Part shown: positions 1 to 8,058 of the stretch, one piece after another
Numbering within the stretch: position 1 is the stretch's first letter
Layout: every line of letters begins with the position of its first letter
From: JANYHF01 sp031393505
GTDB lineage: Bacteria; Pseudomonadota; Alphaproteobacteria; Rhizobiales; Hyphomicrobiaceae
Reading direction: 5' to 3'
Assembly (NCBI GenBank): GCA_031393505.1
Contig: JANMVX010000102.1
Coordinates: 62,001-126,000 of the forward strand
DNA length: 64,000 bases
Position numbers and translations under genes: made by a program
The notes under the pieces: model-generated
Database searches by the model: none
Told to the model about the DNA's origin: nothing
Seen by the model: only the letters and a program-made list of their open reading frames with translations

Positions 1-1767
1 GATGCGTATAATCTGGCGTGGAAGATCGCGCATGTGCTGAAAGGCAAGGCGGGGCCGGACCTTCTGTCAACGTACAATTCCGAGCGCTCGCCGATCGCCA
101 AGCAGATTGTCACGCGCGCCAATAAGTCGATCGGCGAGTTCGGACCGATCTTTGAGTCGCTGGGGCTGCTTTCGACGCAGGATCCCGGTGAGATGAAGGC
201 CAATATGGCCAGGCTCAAGGACAACACGCCGGCGGCCAATGAGCAGCGTGAGAAGTTGCGCAAGGCCATCGACTTCAAGTCCTACGAATTCAACTGCCAC
301 GGCGTAGAATTGAACCAGCGCTATGCGTCCTCGGCGGTGGTGGGCGACGGTACGTTCGAGCCGGTTTTTTCACGCGACAAGGAGCTGTACTACCAGGCGA
401 CGTCCTGGCCGGGAGCGCGGCTGCCCCATGCGTGGTTGGAGAAGGACGCCAAAAAGGTTTCGACGCTGGACTTGTGCGGCAAGGGAAAGTTCACACTGCT
501 GACCGGTATCGGCGGCGAGCTTTGGGTGGAGGCGGCCAAGGCCATCTCGGCCGAGCGCGGGATCGAGATCGCCACGGTGGTGATCGGCCCTGGCCGCGAT
601 ATCGACGACGTTTATGGCAACTGGCACAAGGTGCGTGAAATCAGCGATTCCGGCTGCCTGCTGGTGCGTCCGGATCAGCATGTCGCGTTCCGGGCCATGA
701 CGGCGGCGCCAGATGCGCGGCGGCAATTGGCCGATGCGTTCGGGAGGATTTTGGGCACGCCCAAGACTGTTGTTGCTGACGCGGCTCCTGCTCAACCCAT
801 TGCTGCGGCCGTCGCCGTTGCAGCCCCGGCAGCTGCCGTTATCGCGGCATCCGCACCCGTCCCATCGCTGGCCGCAGCGTCCGGTAAACGTCAGTGGACG
901 AAGTACCCGTACTTCGAGGAAGCAACCTCCGTGGACGTCGTTCTCGCCCGCATGGGCAAGGAGACCAATCCGCGCCTGCGTGAAATCCTGAACGCCGTGG
1001 TCAAGCACTCGCACGCCGCCGTGAAGGACGTCCGGCTGACCACGGACGAATGGATGGCCGGCATCCAGTATCTTACGCGCACCGGCCATAGGTGCAACGA
1101 CTGGCGGCAAGAATTTATTCTGCTGTCTGACGTTTTGGGCATCAGCATGCTGGTCGACACCATCAACAACGACCACGGCTCGGCGGCGACCGAGAGCACC
1201 GTGCTCGGACCGTTCTATGTCGAGAACCCGCCGAAATACGCCAACGGCGCCAACATCTGCCTCGATGGTAAGGGCGAGCCGCTGCTGGTGATCGGCCGCG
1301 TGCTGGACAGCGAGGGCAGGCCGATCGCCGGCGCCACCGTGGACGCCTGGCAAACCAACAACGACGGCTTCTACGACGTGCAGCAAAAGGGCGTGCAGCC
1401 CGACATGAACCTGCGCGGCGTGTTCACGACCGATTCGACCGGCGGCTATTGGTTCAAGAGCGTCAAGCCGCGCCACTATCCCATTCCAGCCGATGGCCCA
1501 GTGGGTGATTTGCTGAAGGCGGTTGATCGCAATCACATCCGGGCCGCGCACATCCATTTCATCGTCAGCGCGCCGGGGCACCAGAAGGTGGTGACGCATG
1601 TGTTCCCGCCGGACTGCCCGTATCTGGAGGAGGACGCCGTGTTCGGCGTGAAGGAGAGCCTGATCGGCAATTTCGAGCAGGTCGATGCGCCGGCGGCGGC
1701 GGGGTCGCTCGGGTTCAGCAATCCGTACTGGTCGCTGACTTGGGATTTCAGACTGGCGAAGGGGTGA
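1..1767 (+). CDS. FAD aromatic hydroxylase fused to intradiol ring-cleavage dioxygenase (5' truncated by window edge)
   Basis: The reading frame is open from base 1, so the N-terminus lies outside the window. Counting codon 1 at base 1, the first residues (GDAYNLAW-like, DAYNLAWKIAH) match the end of the FAD domain of phenol 2-monooxygenase-type flavoproteins. The thioredoxin-like C-terminal domain of that family follows (to about residue 250). An Ala/Pro-rich linker covers about 257-300. The rest is an intradiol dioxygenase: helical N-domain, then the family signature from about 430, with likely Fe(III) ligands Tyr458 (GFYD), Tyr493 (RHYPIP), His517 and His519 (AHIHF). The DAVFGVK motif near the end favours the hydroxyquinol/chlorocatechol branch. 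Inference: one polypeptide hydroxylates a phenol (for example resorcinol) and then cleaves the product to a maleylacetate-type acid. The substrate is not shown by the sequence. Confidence 0.85.
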   Translation, partial: DAYNLAWKIAHVLKGKAGPDLLSTYNSERSPIAKQIVTRANKSIGEFGPIFESLGLLSTQDPGEMKANMARLKDNTPAANEQREKLRKAIDFKSYEFNCHGVELNQRYASSAVVGDGTFEPVFSRDKELYYQATSWPGARLPHAWLEKDAKKVSTLDLCGKGKFTLLTGIGGELWVEAAKAISAERGIEIATVVIGPGRDIDDVYGNWHKVREISDSGCLLVRPDQHVAFRAMTAAPDARRQLADAFGRILGTPKTVVADAAPAQPIAAAVAVAAPAAAVIAASAPVPSLAAASGKRQWTKYPYFEEATSVDVVLARMGKETNPRLREILNAVVKHSHAAVKDVRLTTDEWMAGIQYLTRTGHRCNDWRQEFILLSDVLGISMLVDTINNDHGSAATESTVLGPFYVENPPKYANGANICLDGKGEPLLVIGRVLDSEGRPIAGATVDAWQTNNDGFYDVQQKGVQPDMNLRGVFTTDSTGGYWFKSVKPRHYPIPADGPVGDLLKAVDRNHIRAAHIHFIVSAPGHQKVVTHVFPPDCPYLEEDAVFGVKESLIGNFEQVDAPAAAGSLGFSNPYWSLTWDFRLAKG

Positions 1768-1770
1768 TCT

Positions 1771-1980
1771 TTCCTCTCCCCCGCCTCTTCGCGGGGGAGA
1801 GGATGTCGCCCGAGCCGAAGGCGAGGAATCAGCGACAGGTGAGGGGCAGGCGCTTGCTCCGTACAGGTATCAACAAGTTCCGAGCAAGCTCCTGCCCCTC
1901 ACCGACCGCGTGGCTCTTGCGCTGAAACGCGCTGCGAGACGCGGTCTCCTCTCCCCCTTGAAGAAAGGGGGAGAGGAGAA
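1771..1980. repeat. Large palindromic intergenic repeat, copy A
   Basis: First of five related copies (others start near 6051, 28951, 51637 and 61777). It opens with a hairpin of CTCTCCCCC type, has an internal CTGCCCCTCACC core with a partly complementary copy facing it, then a segment reading ACCGACCGCGTGGCTCTTGC, and closes with a second CTCTCCCCC hairpin. It lies in the gap between two convergent genes, so it may also act as a bidirectional transcription barrier. Confidence 0.8.
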
Positions 1981-1988
1981 AACAGCGG

Positions 1989-2951
1989 TTATGCGCTGCG
2001 CCGCAACGGCTGGCACATGCAGTGCACGCCGCCGCCGGCCCAGGTGAACATGGTCATGTCTGGGTCGTAGACCGTGAACCCCGCCGCGCGCATTTTCGCA
2101 TTGAGGTCCTTGGCGCCCAGGGTCGAGAGCACACGATCCTTACCCAAAGCGACGACATTGCAGCCAAGCGCCATCGTCTCCTTGAAGGTCGCGGGGATGA
2201 TCTCGATCTTTTTGCTCTTCAGCCACTCCACCACATCATCCTCGGTCGTCTCCAAGCACACCGCCGCGCAGCGCTCGTTCAGCATGCACACCATCAGGTC
2301 AATGTGGACATAAAACTGGTCAATCGGCGCCCACTTGATGTCCCAGCCTTCGGCCACGAACCAGTCGGCGATCTGCTTGGCGGCGACATATTCCGAGCGA
2401 TGATCCGTGTATCCGATAAGCGCCGCCTTATGAGCGATGATGTTGAAGTCGCCACCCTCGAAGTTGCCCGACGAGACCATGTCGTAAATGGGGATGCCCT
2501 GCTCCAGATAGAAGCGCAGGCAGGCCGCATATTCTCCACGACGGCGAGGGTTGGCCATCTGGCACAGCACCGCGCCATAGGGCGTCATGAAGGAGCTATC
2601 GCGGGCATACACCTGATACGGATTGAATTCGTCCAAGGGGAGAAAGTGCGTTGTGACGCCCGCCCCCTGATAGGCCTCCACCATCTCGCGGTGTTGGCGC
2701 ATGGCCAGCTGCTTGTCGAACACATAGCCCTTGCGCATGGTGTCGCGCACCAGCGAGGACCAGGCCGCGTTCTCCTCGCCCATCCAGCGGAACCCTTCGG
2801 CGGGCCCGAGCAGCACATCGGTGAGGGTGTCGGCCTCCTGGCCGATGGCCCAATCGGTCAATTCGGGAGTGCCGCCGCCTTCAAGCCGGGCGCGCAAAGG
2901 GACGGGCTTGGTGGACGCGCCGGTTTTGTTCGTTTTTGCAATTTTCGCCAT
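1989..2951 (-). CDS. Arginine deiminase/dimethylargininase-fold hydrolase (amidinotransferase superfamily)
   Basis: A 320-aa protein of the guanidine-modifying superfamily. Visible active-site elements are Arg117-Asp118 (ARDSS), Glu165-Gly-Gly-Asp168 (FEGGDF), His216 and Asp218 (YVHIDL), and a nucleophilic Cys at about 311 in the GGGVHC motif near the C-terminus. The order and spacing fit arginine deiminase, dimethylargininase (DdaH) or amidinotransferase. The length suits a single-domain hydrolase better than the roughly 410-aa arginine deiminases. The first 20 residues are Lys/Thr-rich and may be poorly ordered. It is transcribed away from the serine hydrolase at 3077, with which it shares a 125-bp divergent promoter region. 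Substrate unknown; probably cytosolic. Confidence 0.8.
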   Translation of the reverse strand: MAKIAKTNKTGASTKPVPLRARLEGGGTPELTDWAIGQEADTLTDVLLGPAEGFRWMGEENAAWSSLVRDTMRKGYVFDKQLAMRQHREMVEAYQGAGVTTHFLPLDEFNPYQVYARDSSFMTPYGAVLCQMANPRRRGEYAACLRFYLEQGIPIYDMVSSGNFEGGDFNIIAHKAALIGYTDHRSEYVAAKQIADWFVAEGWDIKWAPIDQFYVHIDLMVCMLNERCAAVCLETTEDDVVEWLKSKKIEIIPATFKETMALGCNVVALGKDRVLSTLGAKDLNAKMRAAGFTVYDPDMTMFTWAGGGVHCMCQPLRRSA

Positions 2952-3076
2952 TTTACCGCTCCGTTTTACCCAGTTTTCCTAATTCTTATGAAATCGCACC
3001 CCGATTGCATAGGCTTGGCAGCGCCTGCACGCCATGCGATGCCATATCAATTCCCCTGCCCACGAAAGGCCTGCCT

Positions 3077-4294
3077 ATGCAACGCGTTCGCGATCCCGCC
3101 AAGCTCGGGTTCGATGCCGCCCGCCTCACGCGCCTAAAACCCTGGATGCAGCGCTATGTGGACCGTGGCCTCATTCCAGGCGCCGCGACCCTGATCGCGC
3201 GCGGCGGCGAATTGGCCTATTTTGATTGCGCCGGCTATCGCGATGCCGAAGCCCACGCCCCTTGGCAGCGCGACACCCTTGCCCGCATCTATTCCAACAC
3301 CAAGCCGATCACGGCCATCGCGCTGATGCTGCTCTATGAAGAGGCGCTGGTCCATCTCGACGATCCGGTCGAGGCGTTCCTGCCGGAGTTCAAGGGGCTG
3401 ACGGTGTTGGCGCCGGGGGCGAAGTCGATCGCCGATGTGGTCCCGAACAAGACGCCGCCGACACTTCGCCATTTGCTGACGCATACGTCCGGCCTCAGCT
3501 ACGGCATGCAGACCGGGCCGGTCGCCGAGGCCTATGCGGCCGAAGGGCTGGGCACAAAGTTCAATTTTGGCGGGCTTGAAAAGATGGTGCAGCGAATCGC
3601 CGAGCTGCCGCTGGAATATGAGCCGGGTACGCGCTGGCACTACAGCGTCGGCATCGATGTGCTCGGCCGCATCATCGAGGTGGTTACGGGGCAGCGCCTC
3701 GACCGCGTCCTGAACGCGCGCATTTTCGAACCACTCGGCATGCTGGAAACCGGTTTTCACGTGCCCGATCCGCTGCTCGGCCGGTTCGGCTCTCTGTATA
3801 CGGCCAAAGCTGGCGGCGGCATGACGCTGGCCGAGACGGCTCAAGGCGCGGCGCAGCGGCAAGGCAAGGTTGACACGTTCCTAAGCGGGGCGGGCCTCGT
3901 CAGCACCATCGACGACTACTGGCGTTTCGCCGAGATGCTGCGGTCGGGCGGCTTGTCGCGCGGGCAGCGCATCATCAGCCCAAAGACCATACAGCTGATG
4001 ACCTCAAACCATCTCCCCGGTGAAATCGCCTCCATGGGCCCGTCGTCCTGGGCCGAAACGTCGTTCTACGGCGTCGGCTTCGGCCTGATGGGCTCGATGA
4101 TCCTCGATCCCGCCCGAGCGCAGGCGTCCGCGAGCGTTGGCGACTACGGCTGGGGCGGCATGGCCAGCACGTTTTATTGGGTCAGCCCGAGGGATGATCT
4201 GGCCGTAGTCTTCTTCACGCAACTCGCCCCCTCCAGCGCCCTGCCGCTGCGCAAGGAACTGCGCGCGCTGGTGCATCAGGCGATGGTGCGCTGA
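3077..4294 (+). CDS. Serine hydrolase, beta-lactamase/class C esterase family
   Basis: A 405-aa protein. The start was chosen at 3077 because GAAAGG lies 7 bases upstream and the family homology begins there; the frame is open further upstream but encodes nothing family-like. The SxxK catalytic motif is S73-N-T-K76 (IYSNTK), a Tyr motif (HYSVGID) supplies the general base, and a WGG motif (YGWGGM) sits near the C-terminus in place of KTG. No signal peptide is visible, which favours a cytosolic EstB-type esterase or amidase over a periplasmic beta-lactamase. It is followed by the hydratase gene after 2 bases, so the two are probably co-transcribed and perhaps translationally coupled. Confidence 0.85.
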   Translation: MQRVRDPAKLGFDAARLTRLKPWMQRYVDRGLIPGAATLIARGGELAYFDCAGYRDAEAHAPWQRDTLARIYSNTKPITAIALMLLYEEALVHLDDPVEAFLPEFKGLTVLAPGAKSIADVVPNKTPPTLRHLLTHTSGLSYGMQTGPVAEAYAAEGLGTKFNFGGLEKMVQRIAELPLEYEPGTRWHYSVGIDVLGRIIEVVTGQRLDRVLNARIFEPLGMLETGFHVPDPLLGRFGSLYTAKAGGGMTLAETAQGAAQRQGKVDTFLSGAGLVSTIDDYWRFAEMLRSGGLSRGQRIISPKTIQLMTSNHLPGEIASMGPSSWAETSFYGVGFGLMGSMILDPARAQASASVGDYGWGGMASTFYWVSPRDDLAVVFFTQLAPSSALPLRKELRALVHQAMVR

Positions 4295-4296
4295 CC

Positions 4297-5097
4297 ATGA
4301 TGAGCGCGTTCGACATCAAGTCCGCGTCCGGCAAACTATGGGAATGCTGGCAGGCGGGAACCGTCATCGACGGTCTCGCCGCGCCGATGTGGCCCGAGAG
4401 CCGGGCGGACGGCTACGCCATCCAGGCGCAGCTTATGGCGCACACGGCCAAACCGTTGTTTGGCTGGAAGATCGCCGCGACCAGCACGGCGGGGCAGAAG
4501 CACATCAATGTCGATGGCCCGATGGCCGGGCGCATCCTGGCCGAGCGGGTGGTGGCCAAAGGCTGCGAGGTGCATCTGGGTTCCAACCGCATGCGCGTCG
4601 CCGAGGCCGAGTTCGCCTTCAAGATGGCGCAGGATCTGCCGCCGCGCGACGCCAGCTACACGCAAGCCGAGGTTTTGGCCGCAATCGGCACGCTGCATCC
4701 CTCAATCGAGATACCGGATTCGCGCTACGCCGATTTCACCAAAGTGGGCGCAGCGCAGCTCATCGCCGACAACGCCTGCGCGCATCTGTTCATGAAAGGG
4801 CCGGCGGCGACGGTTGATTGGCGCACCCTGGATCTCGCTGCGCACAAGGTGGTCGCGACCATTTCGGGACGTCGCGGCCGTGCGCTCAAACACGAAGGCA
4901 GCGGCGCCAATGTGCTGGGCGGCCCGTTGATCGCCTTGACCTGGATCGCCAACGAACTGTCGCGCCTGGGCGTTGGCATCAAGGCGGACGAAGTCATCAC
5001 CACCGGCACGTGCGTCATGCCAGTGCCGTTGCACGAGGGCGATATCGCCATCGCTGATTTCGGCGTGCTCGGCCGCGTCAGCTTGAGCTTTTCGTGA
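4297..5097 (+). CDS. 2-keto-4-pentenoate hydratase / oxalocrotonate decarboxylase-like (MhpD family)
   Basis: A 266-aa member of the MhpD/fumarylacetoacetate-hydrolase-like fold. Recognisable stretches are the HPSIEIPDSRY region, the ADNACAH segment and the C-terminal VITTGTC block where these enzymes bind metal and the keto acid. Family members hydrate 2-hydroxypenta-2,4-dienoate or decarboxylate 4-oxalocrotonate in meta-cleavage pathways. No meta-cleavage dioxygenase is present here, so the true substrate is uncertain. It sits in a tight run with the esterase (2-bp gap upstream) and the HAD phosphatase (1-bp TGATG overlap downstream), suggesting a small operon. Confidence 0.82.
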   Translation: MMSAFDIKSASGKLWECWQAGTVIDGLAAPMWPESRADGYAIQAQLMAHTAKPLFGWKIAATSTAGQKHINVDGPMAGRILAERVVAKGCEVHLGSNRMRVAEAEFAFKMAQDLPPRDASYTQAEVLAAIGTLHPSIEIPDSRYADFTKVGAAQLIADNACAHLFMKGPAATVDWRTLDLAAHKVVATISGRRGRALKHEGSGANVLGGPLIALTWIANELSRLGVGIKADEVITTGTCVMPVPLHEGDIAIADFGVLGRVSLSFS

Positions 5098-6008
5098 TGG
5101 CGCCCCGCAAACCGAACGCCAAGCCCAAGCCAGCCGCTGCCAAGCCAGACCCCGCGCTGAAAAACACCATTGCGTTGATCTACGACTTCGATGGCACGCT
5201 CAGCCCACGCCCGATGCAGGAATACACCTTCCTGCCCCAGATCGGCGAAGACCCGGCGACATTCTGGGCCGAAGTGAACGCCTTCGCCAAACAGCATCAC
5301 GCTGACAATCTCATCACCTACATGCATCTTATGTACAAGAAGGCGAAAGCCAAGGGCGTGCGCATCGACCGCGCCGACTTGGTGGCGCAAGGGCGCGCCG
5401 TGGAACTGTTCGAAGGCGTGCGCGAATGGTTCAAGGCCATCGGCGAGTATGTGAAGATCGCGGCCGCCAAACCGGTCGCCATCAAGCATTATCTGGTGTC
5501 GTCCGGCCTGCAGGAGATCATCGAGGGGACGAGCATCTATCCCGAATTCGAAGCGGTGTTCGCGTCCGAATACTTCTTCGAAGCCTATGATGTGCCGTAC
5601 CCCAAGCGCGTCATCACCGACACCGGCAAGACGCAATATCTGTTCCGCATCAACAAGGGCGTCGAGGACCTGGGCCAGTCGATCAACAGCCATATGCCCG
5701 AAGCCAAGCGGCCGATCCCGTTCTCCCAGATGGTGTATTTCGGCGATGGCGACACAGACGTGCCCTCCATGGCCGTGATGCGGAAGAATGGGGGCTATGC
5801 CGTGGCCGTGCATCCGCCGGGCGGCGGGGTGGCCAAATGCGCCGACCTGTACCGGGCGGGACGGGTCGATTTCTTCGCCGCCGCAGATTACCGGCGCTCA
5901 TCGCAACTGTTCAAGCGGACCTGTCTGATCCTGGACAAGATCATTGCGGATATTCGGTTGGCGGAGGAGCGGTTGGTGATTGAGAAGGGATTAGGGATTA
6001 GGGATTAG
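5097..6008 (+). CDS. HAD-superfamily phosphatase with repeat-encoded C-terminus
   Basis: A 303-aa haloacid dehalogenase-like hydrolase. Motif I is DFDGT with nucleophile Asp30 and Asp32; the acidic motif IV is FGDGDTD; a YPKR segment may supply the motif III Lys. The N-terminal 20 residues are Lys/Pro/Ala-rich. The ATG at 5097 overlaps the hydratase stop codon (TGATG); a GTG three bases earlier is also possible. The last residues and stop codon (KGLGIRD) are encoded inside a GGGATTA tandem array, so the natural C-terminus was probably altered by the repeat. It could be a phosphoserine-phosphatase-like enzyme; substrate unknown. Confidence 0.8.
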   Translation: MAPRKPNAKPKPAAAKPDPALKNTIALIYDFDGTLSPRPMQEYTFLPQIGEDPATFWAEVNAFAKQHHADNLITYMHLMYKKAKAKGVRIDRADLVAQGRAVELFEGVREWFKAIGEYVKIAAAKPVAIKHYLVSSGLQEIIEGTSIYPEFEAVFASEYFFEAYDVPYPKRVITDTGKTQYLFRINKGVEDLGQSINSHMPEAKRPIPFSQMVYFGDGDTDVPSMAVMRKNGGYAVAVHPPGGGVAKCADLYRAGRVDFFAAADYRRSSQLFKRTCLILDKIIADIRLAEERLVIEKGLGIRD

Positions 6009-6037
6009 GGAACAGGGAACAGGGAACAGGGAACAGG
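5987..6037. repeat. Seven-base tandem array (GGGATTA then GGGAACA)
   Basis: About three units of GGGATTA are followed by about four of GGGAACA. The array begins inside the HAD gene and supplies its stop codon. Similar GGGACTA arrays occur at 54885 and, inverted, at 55020. Confidence 0.9.
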
Positions 6038-6050
6038 GGCGGCCACGGAC

Positions 6051-6261
6051 TTTCCTCTCCCCCTTTTTAGGCGGAGAGGAGACCGCGTCTCGCAGCCGAC
6101 CTTTGGGAGGCAAGAGCCACGCGGTCGGTGAGGGGCAGGAACTTGCTCGGACCCTCTCGCCACGTGCACGGAGCGAGCGCCTGCCCTCATCCGGCCGTCA
6201 TCCTCCCCGCGACTGCGGGTCGGCGGCCACCTTCTCCCCCTAAAAAGGGGGAGAAGAGGAG
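6051..6261. repeat. Large palindromic intergenic repeat, copy B
   Basis: Same family as the element at 1771 but in the opposite orientation: CTCTCCCCC hairpin, GAGACCGCGTCTCGCAGCC, GGCAAGAGCCACGCGGTCGGTGAGG, diverged middle, then a closing hairpin of CTCCCCC type with an A/T loop. It lies between the convergent HAD and tig genes. Confidence 0.8.
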
Positions 6262-6271
6262 CGGTACGTCA

Positions 6272-7729
6272 TCAGTCGTGCTTGTGGTCGTGGTGGCTGT
6301 GATCGTGTCCCGCATGATCGTGGTCATGACCCTCATGCGAATGATCATGCCCGTCGCCCGGGAAGTGCACGTGATCATCCGCGTCGTCGGCGTTCAGCGC
6401 CGCCATCAGATCCACCACGTTCATCGGCTTATCGGTCAGCTTCACCTTCTCCAGAACGTGCGTGACGACCTTTTCCTCATAGATCGGCGCGCGGATGCCG
6501 AGCAGCTGCTGCGGGTTCTCGCGGAAGTAGCGGTAGACGTGCTGTTCCTGGCCAGGGAAGCGAGACGCCTGCGCCGACAATGCGCGGGCGAGTTCGTCAT
6601 CCGTGACCTTGATCTCGTTCTTCTCGCCGATCTCCGACAACACCAGGCCTAACCGCACGCGGCGCTCTGCCAGCTTGCGGTACTCGGCCTTCTCGGCCTC
6701 TTCGGTCTTGCCCATGCTCTCGAACGTGCCGCCGGACTTCGCCATGTCCTGAGTGAGCTTGCTCCAGATGCCGTTGAATTCGCTCTCGACCAGCGAGGGC
6801 GGCAGTTCGAACGAATGCTTGGCGTCCAGCGCGTCCAGCAGCGAGCGCTTCATGTGCTGGCGGGCGGCATCACCGTACTCGCGCTGCATGCGGGTTTTCA
6901 GGGCGTCGCGCAGATCGGCGACGCTGTCGAGGCCAAAGCGCTTGGCGAACTCTTCATTCACTTCCGGCTTCTCCGGCTCGGAGACTTCCTTCACCTTGGT
7001 GGCGAATGAGGCCTTCTTGCCAGCTAGCTTGGACTCGGAATAGACGTCCGGGAAGGTCGCTGAAATGGTGCGCTCGTCGCCGGCCTTGGCGCCCAGAAGA
7101 CCATCCTCGAAGCCGGGGATGAAGCCGCCGCCGCCGATCACGACCTGCGCGTCCTCGCCCTTGCCGCCCTCGAACTCAACGCCGTCGACAGAGCCGACGA
7201 AATCGATGGTGACGCGGTCGCCCTTGATGGCGGCGCGGCCCTCGGCCGGCTTGAACGCCGTGCTGCCGTCGACCAGATTGCCCAGGCTCTTGTCGATGTC
7301 GGCCTCGGAAACTTCGGTCGTCGGCTTGTCGAGCGAAATCGAGGCGAGATCCGTGACCGTGATGGCCGGTACGATCTCATAGGTCATGTCAAAGGCCAGA
7401 TCGCTCTGCCCCGACAGGACTTTCTCGATCTCGGCCTGATCCTCGGTGAACTTGATGTCCGGCGTCAGCGCGGCGCGTTCCTTGCGGCTATCCAGCGCCT
7501 TCTGCGACGTCTCGGTCACCGTCGTCTGCAGCACCTCGGCCATGAGCGAGCGGCCGTACATGCGCTTCAGGTGCGCCACCGGCACTTTACCCGGACGGAA
7601 CCCCTTGAGGTTGACGGTGTCCTTGACCTCATTGAGCTTGTCGTTGAAGCGGGTGTTGAGTTCGCTGGCCGGAATGGTGACTTTCAGCGCGCGCTTCAAG
7701 CCGGTGTTGCTCGTTTCGGTGACCTGCAT
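6272..7729 (-). CDS. tig: Trigger factor chaperone with His/Asp-rich tail
   Basis: A 485-aa ribosome-associated chaperone and peptidyl-prolyl isomerase. The ribosome-docking signature GFRPGKVP is at residues 43-50. The FKBP-type domain follows at about 160-245 (GDRVTIDFVG ... GFIPGFEDGLLG), then the helical C-domain. The start was set at 7729, the Met that begins the family homology; the frame is open upstream into the tRNA-Leu region. The last roughly 38 residues are almost entirely His, Asp and Gly (repeated GHDHxH units), beyond the usual 430-450 aa, and look like a metal-binding tail similar in character to that of SlyD. The upstream tRNA-Leu is the usual neighbour in this group; clpP, often next, is absent. 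Confidence 0.96.
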   Translation of the reverse strand: MQVTETSNTGLKRALKVTIPASELNTRFNDKLNEVKDTVNLKGFRPGKVPVAHLKRMYGRSLMAEVLQTTVTETSQKALDSRKERAALTPDIKFTEDQAEIEKVLSGQSDLAFDMTYEIVPAITVTDLASISLDKPTTEVSEADIDKSLGNLVDGSTAFKPAEGRAAIKGDRVTIDFVGSVDGVEFEGGKGEDAQVVIGGGGFIPGFEDGLLGAKAGDERTISATFPDVYSESKLAGKKASFATKVKEVSEPEKPEVNEEFAKRFGLDSVADLRDALKTRMQREYGDAARQHMKRSLLDALDAKHSFELPPSLVESEFNGIWSKLTQDMAKSGGTFESMGKTEEAEKAEYRKLAERRVRLGLVLSEIGEKNEIKVTDDELARALSAQASRFPGQEQHVYRYFRENPQQLLGIRAPIYEEKVVTHVLEKVKLTDKPMNVVDLMAALNADDADDHVHFPGDGHDHSHEGHDHDHAGHDHSHHDHKHD

Positions 7730-7810
7730 GACGTCCTTCGTTTCTTGTCCATTGGGCCCAAGCGGCCGCGCAACCTTCAATTGGGGACGGGCGGTCCCAC
7801 GAGAAAACCA

Positions 7811-7895
7811 TGGTGCGGGCGGAGGGACTCGAACCCCCAAAGCTTTCGCCGCCAGAACCTAAATCTGGTGTGTCTGCCAATTCCACCACGCCCGC
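7811..7895 (-). tRNA. tRNA-Leu (anticodon UAG)
   Basis: Read on the minus strand from 7895. The 7-bp acceptor stem GCGGGCG pairs perfectly with CGCCCGC, the anticodon arm is CCAGA-TTTAGGT-TCTGG giving UAG, a type II long variable arm is present, and the T-arm is GGGGGTTCGAGTCCCTC-like. The CCA end is encoded (7811-7813). It lies about 80 bp upstream of tig on the same strand. Confidence 0.97.
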
Positions 7896-8058
7896 GTGTG
7901 TTCAGTCCGTTCGTCGTTCCTGGAGCCGCGCCACCGGTTTGGTTCGCCGCGCCGTCCTGTCGTTTTCAGTCAGTGTCTTGGCTGATTGCCGAGGTCTGTA
8001 GCGCCCTTGCTGTGTCCAGGTCAACAATCGTCCACCGGTTTCGTGAAGGCACGCAAGG

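Noticed and set aside
370..1599. A 409-codon antisense open frame inside the fusion gene
   Set aside because: It lies opposite the dioxygenase with its iron ligands and is Arg/His/Ala-rich, a typical GC-driven shadow of a real gene.
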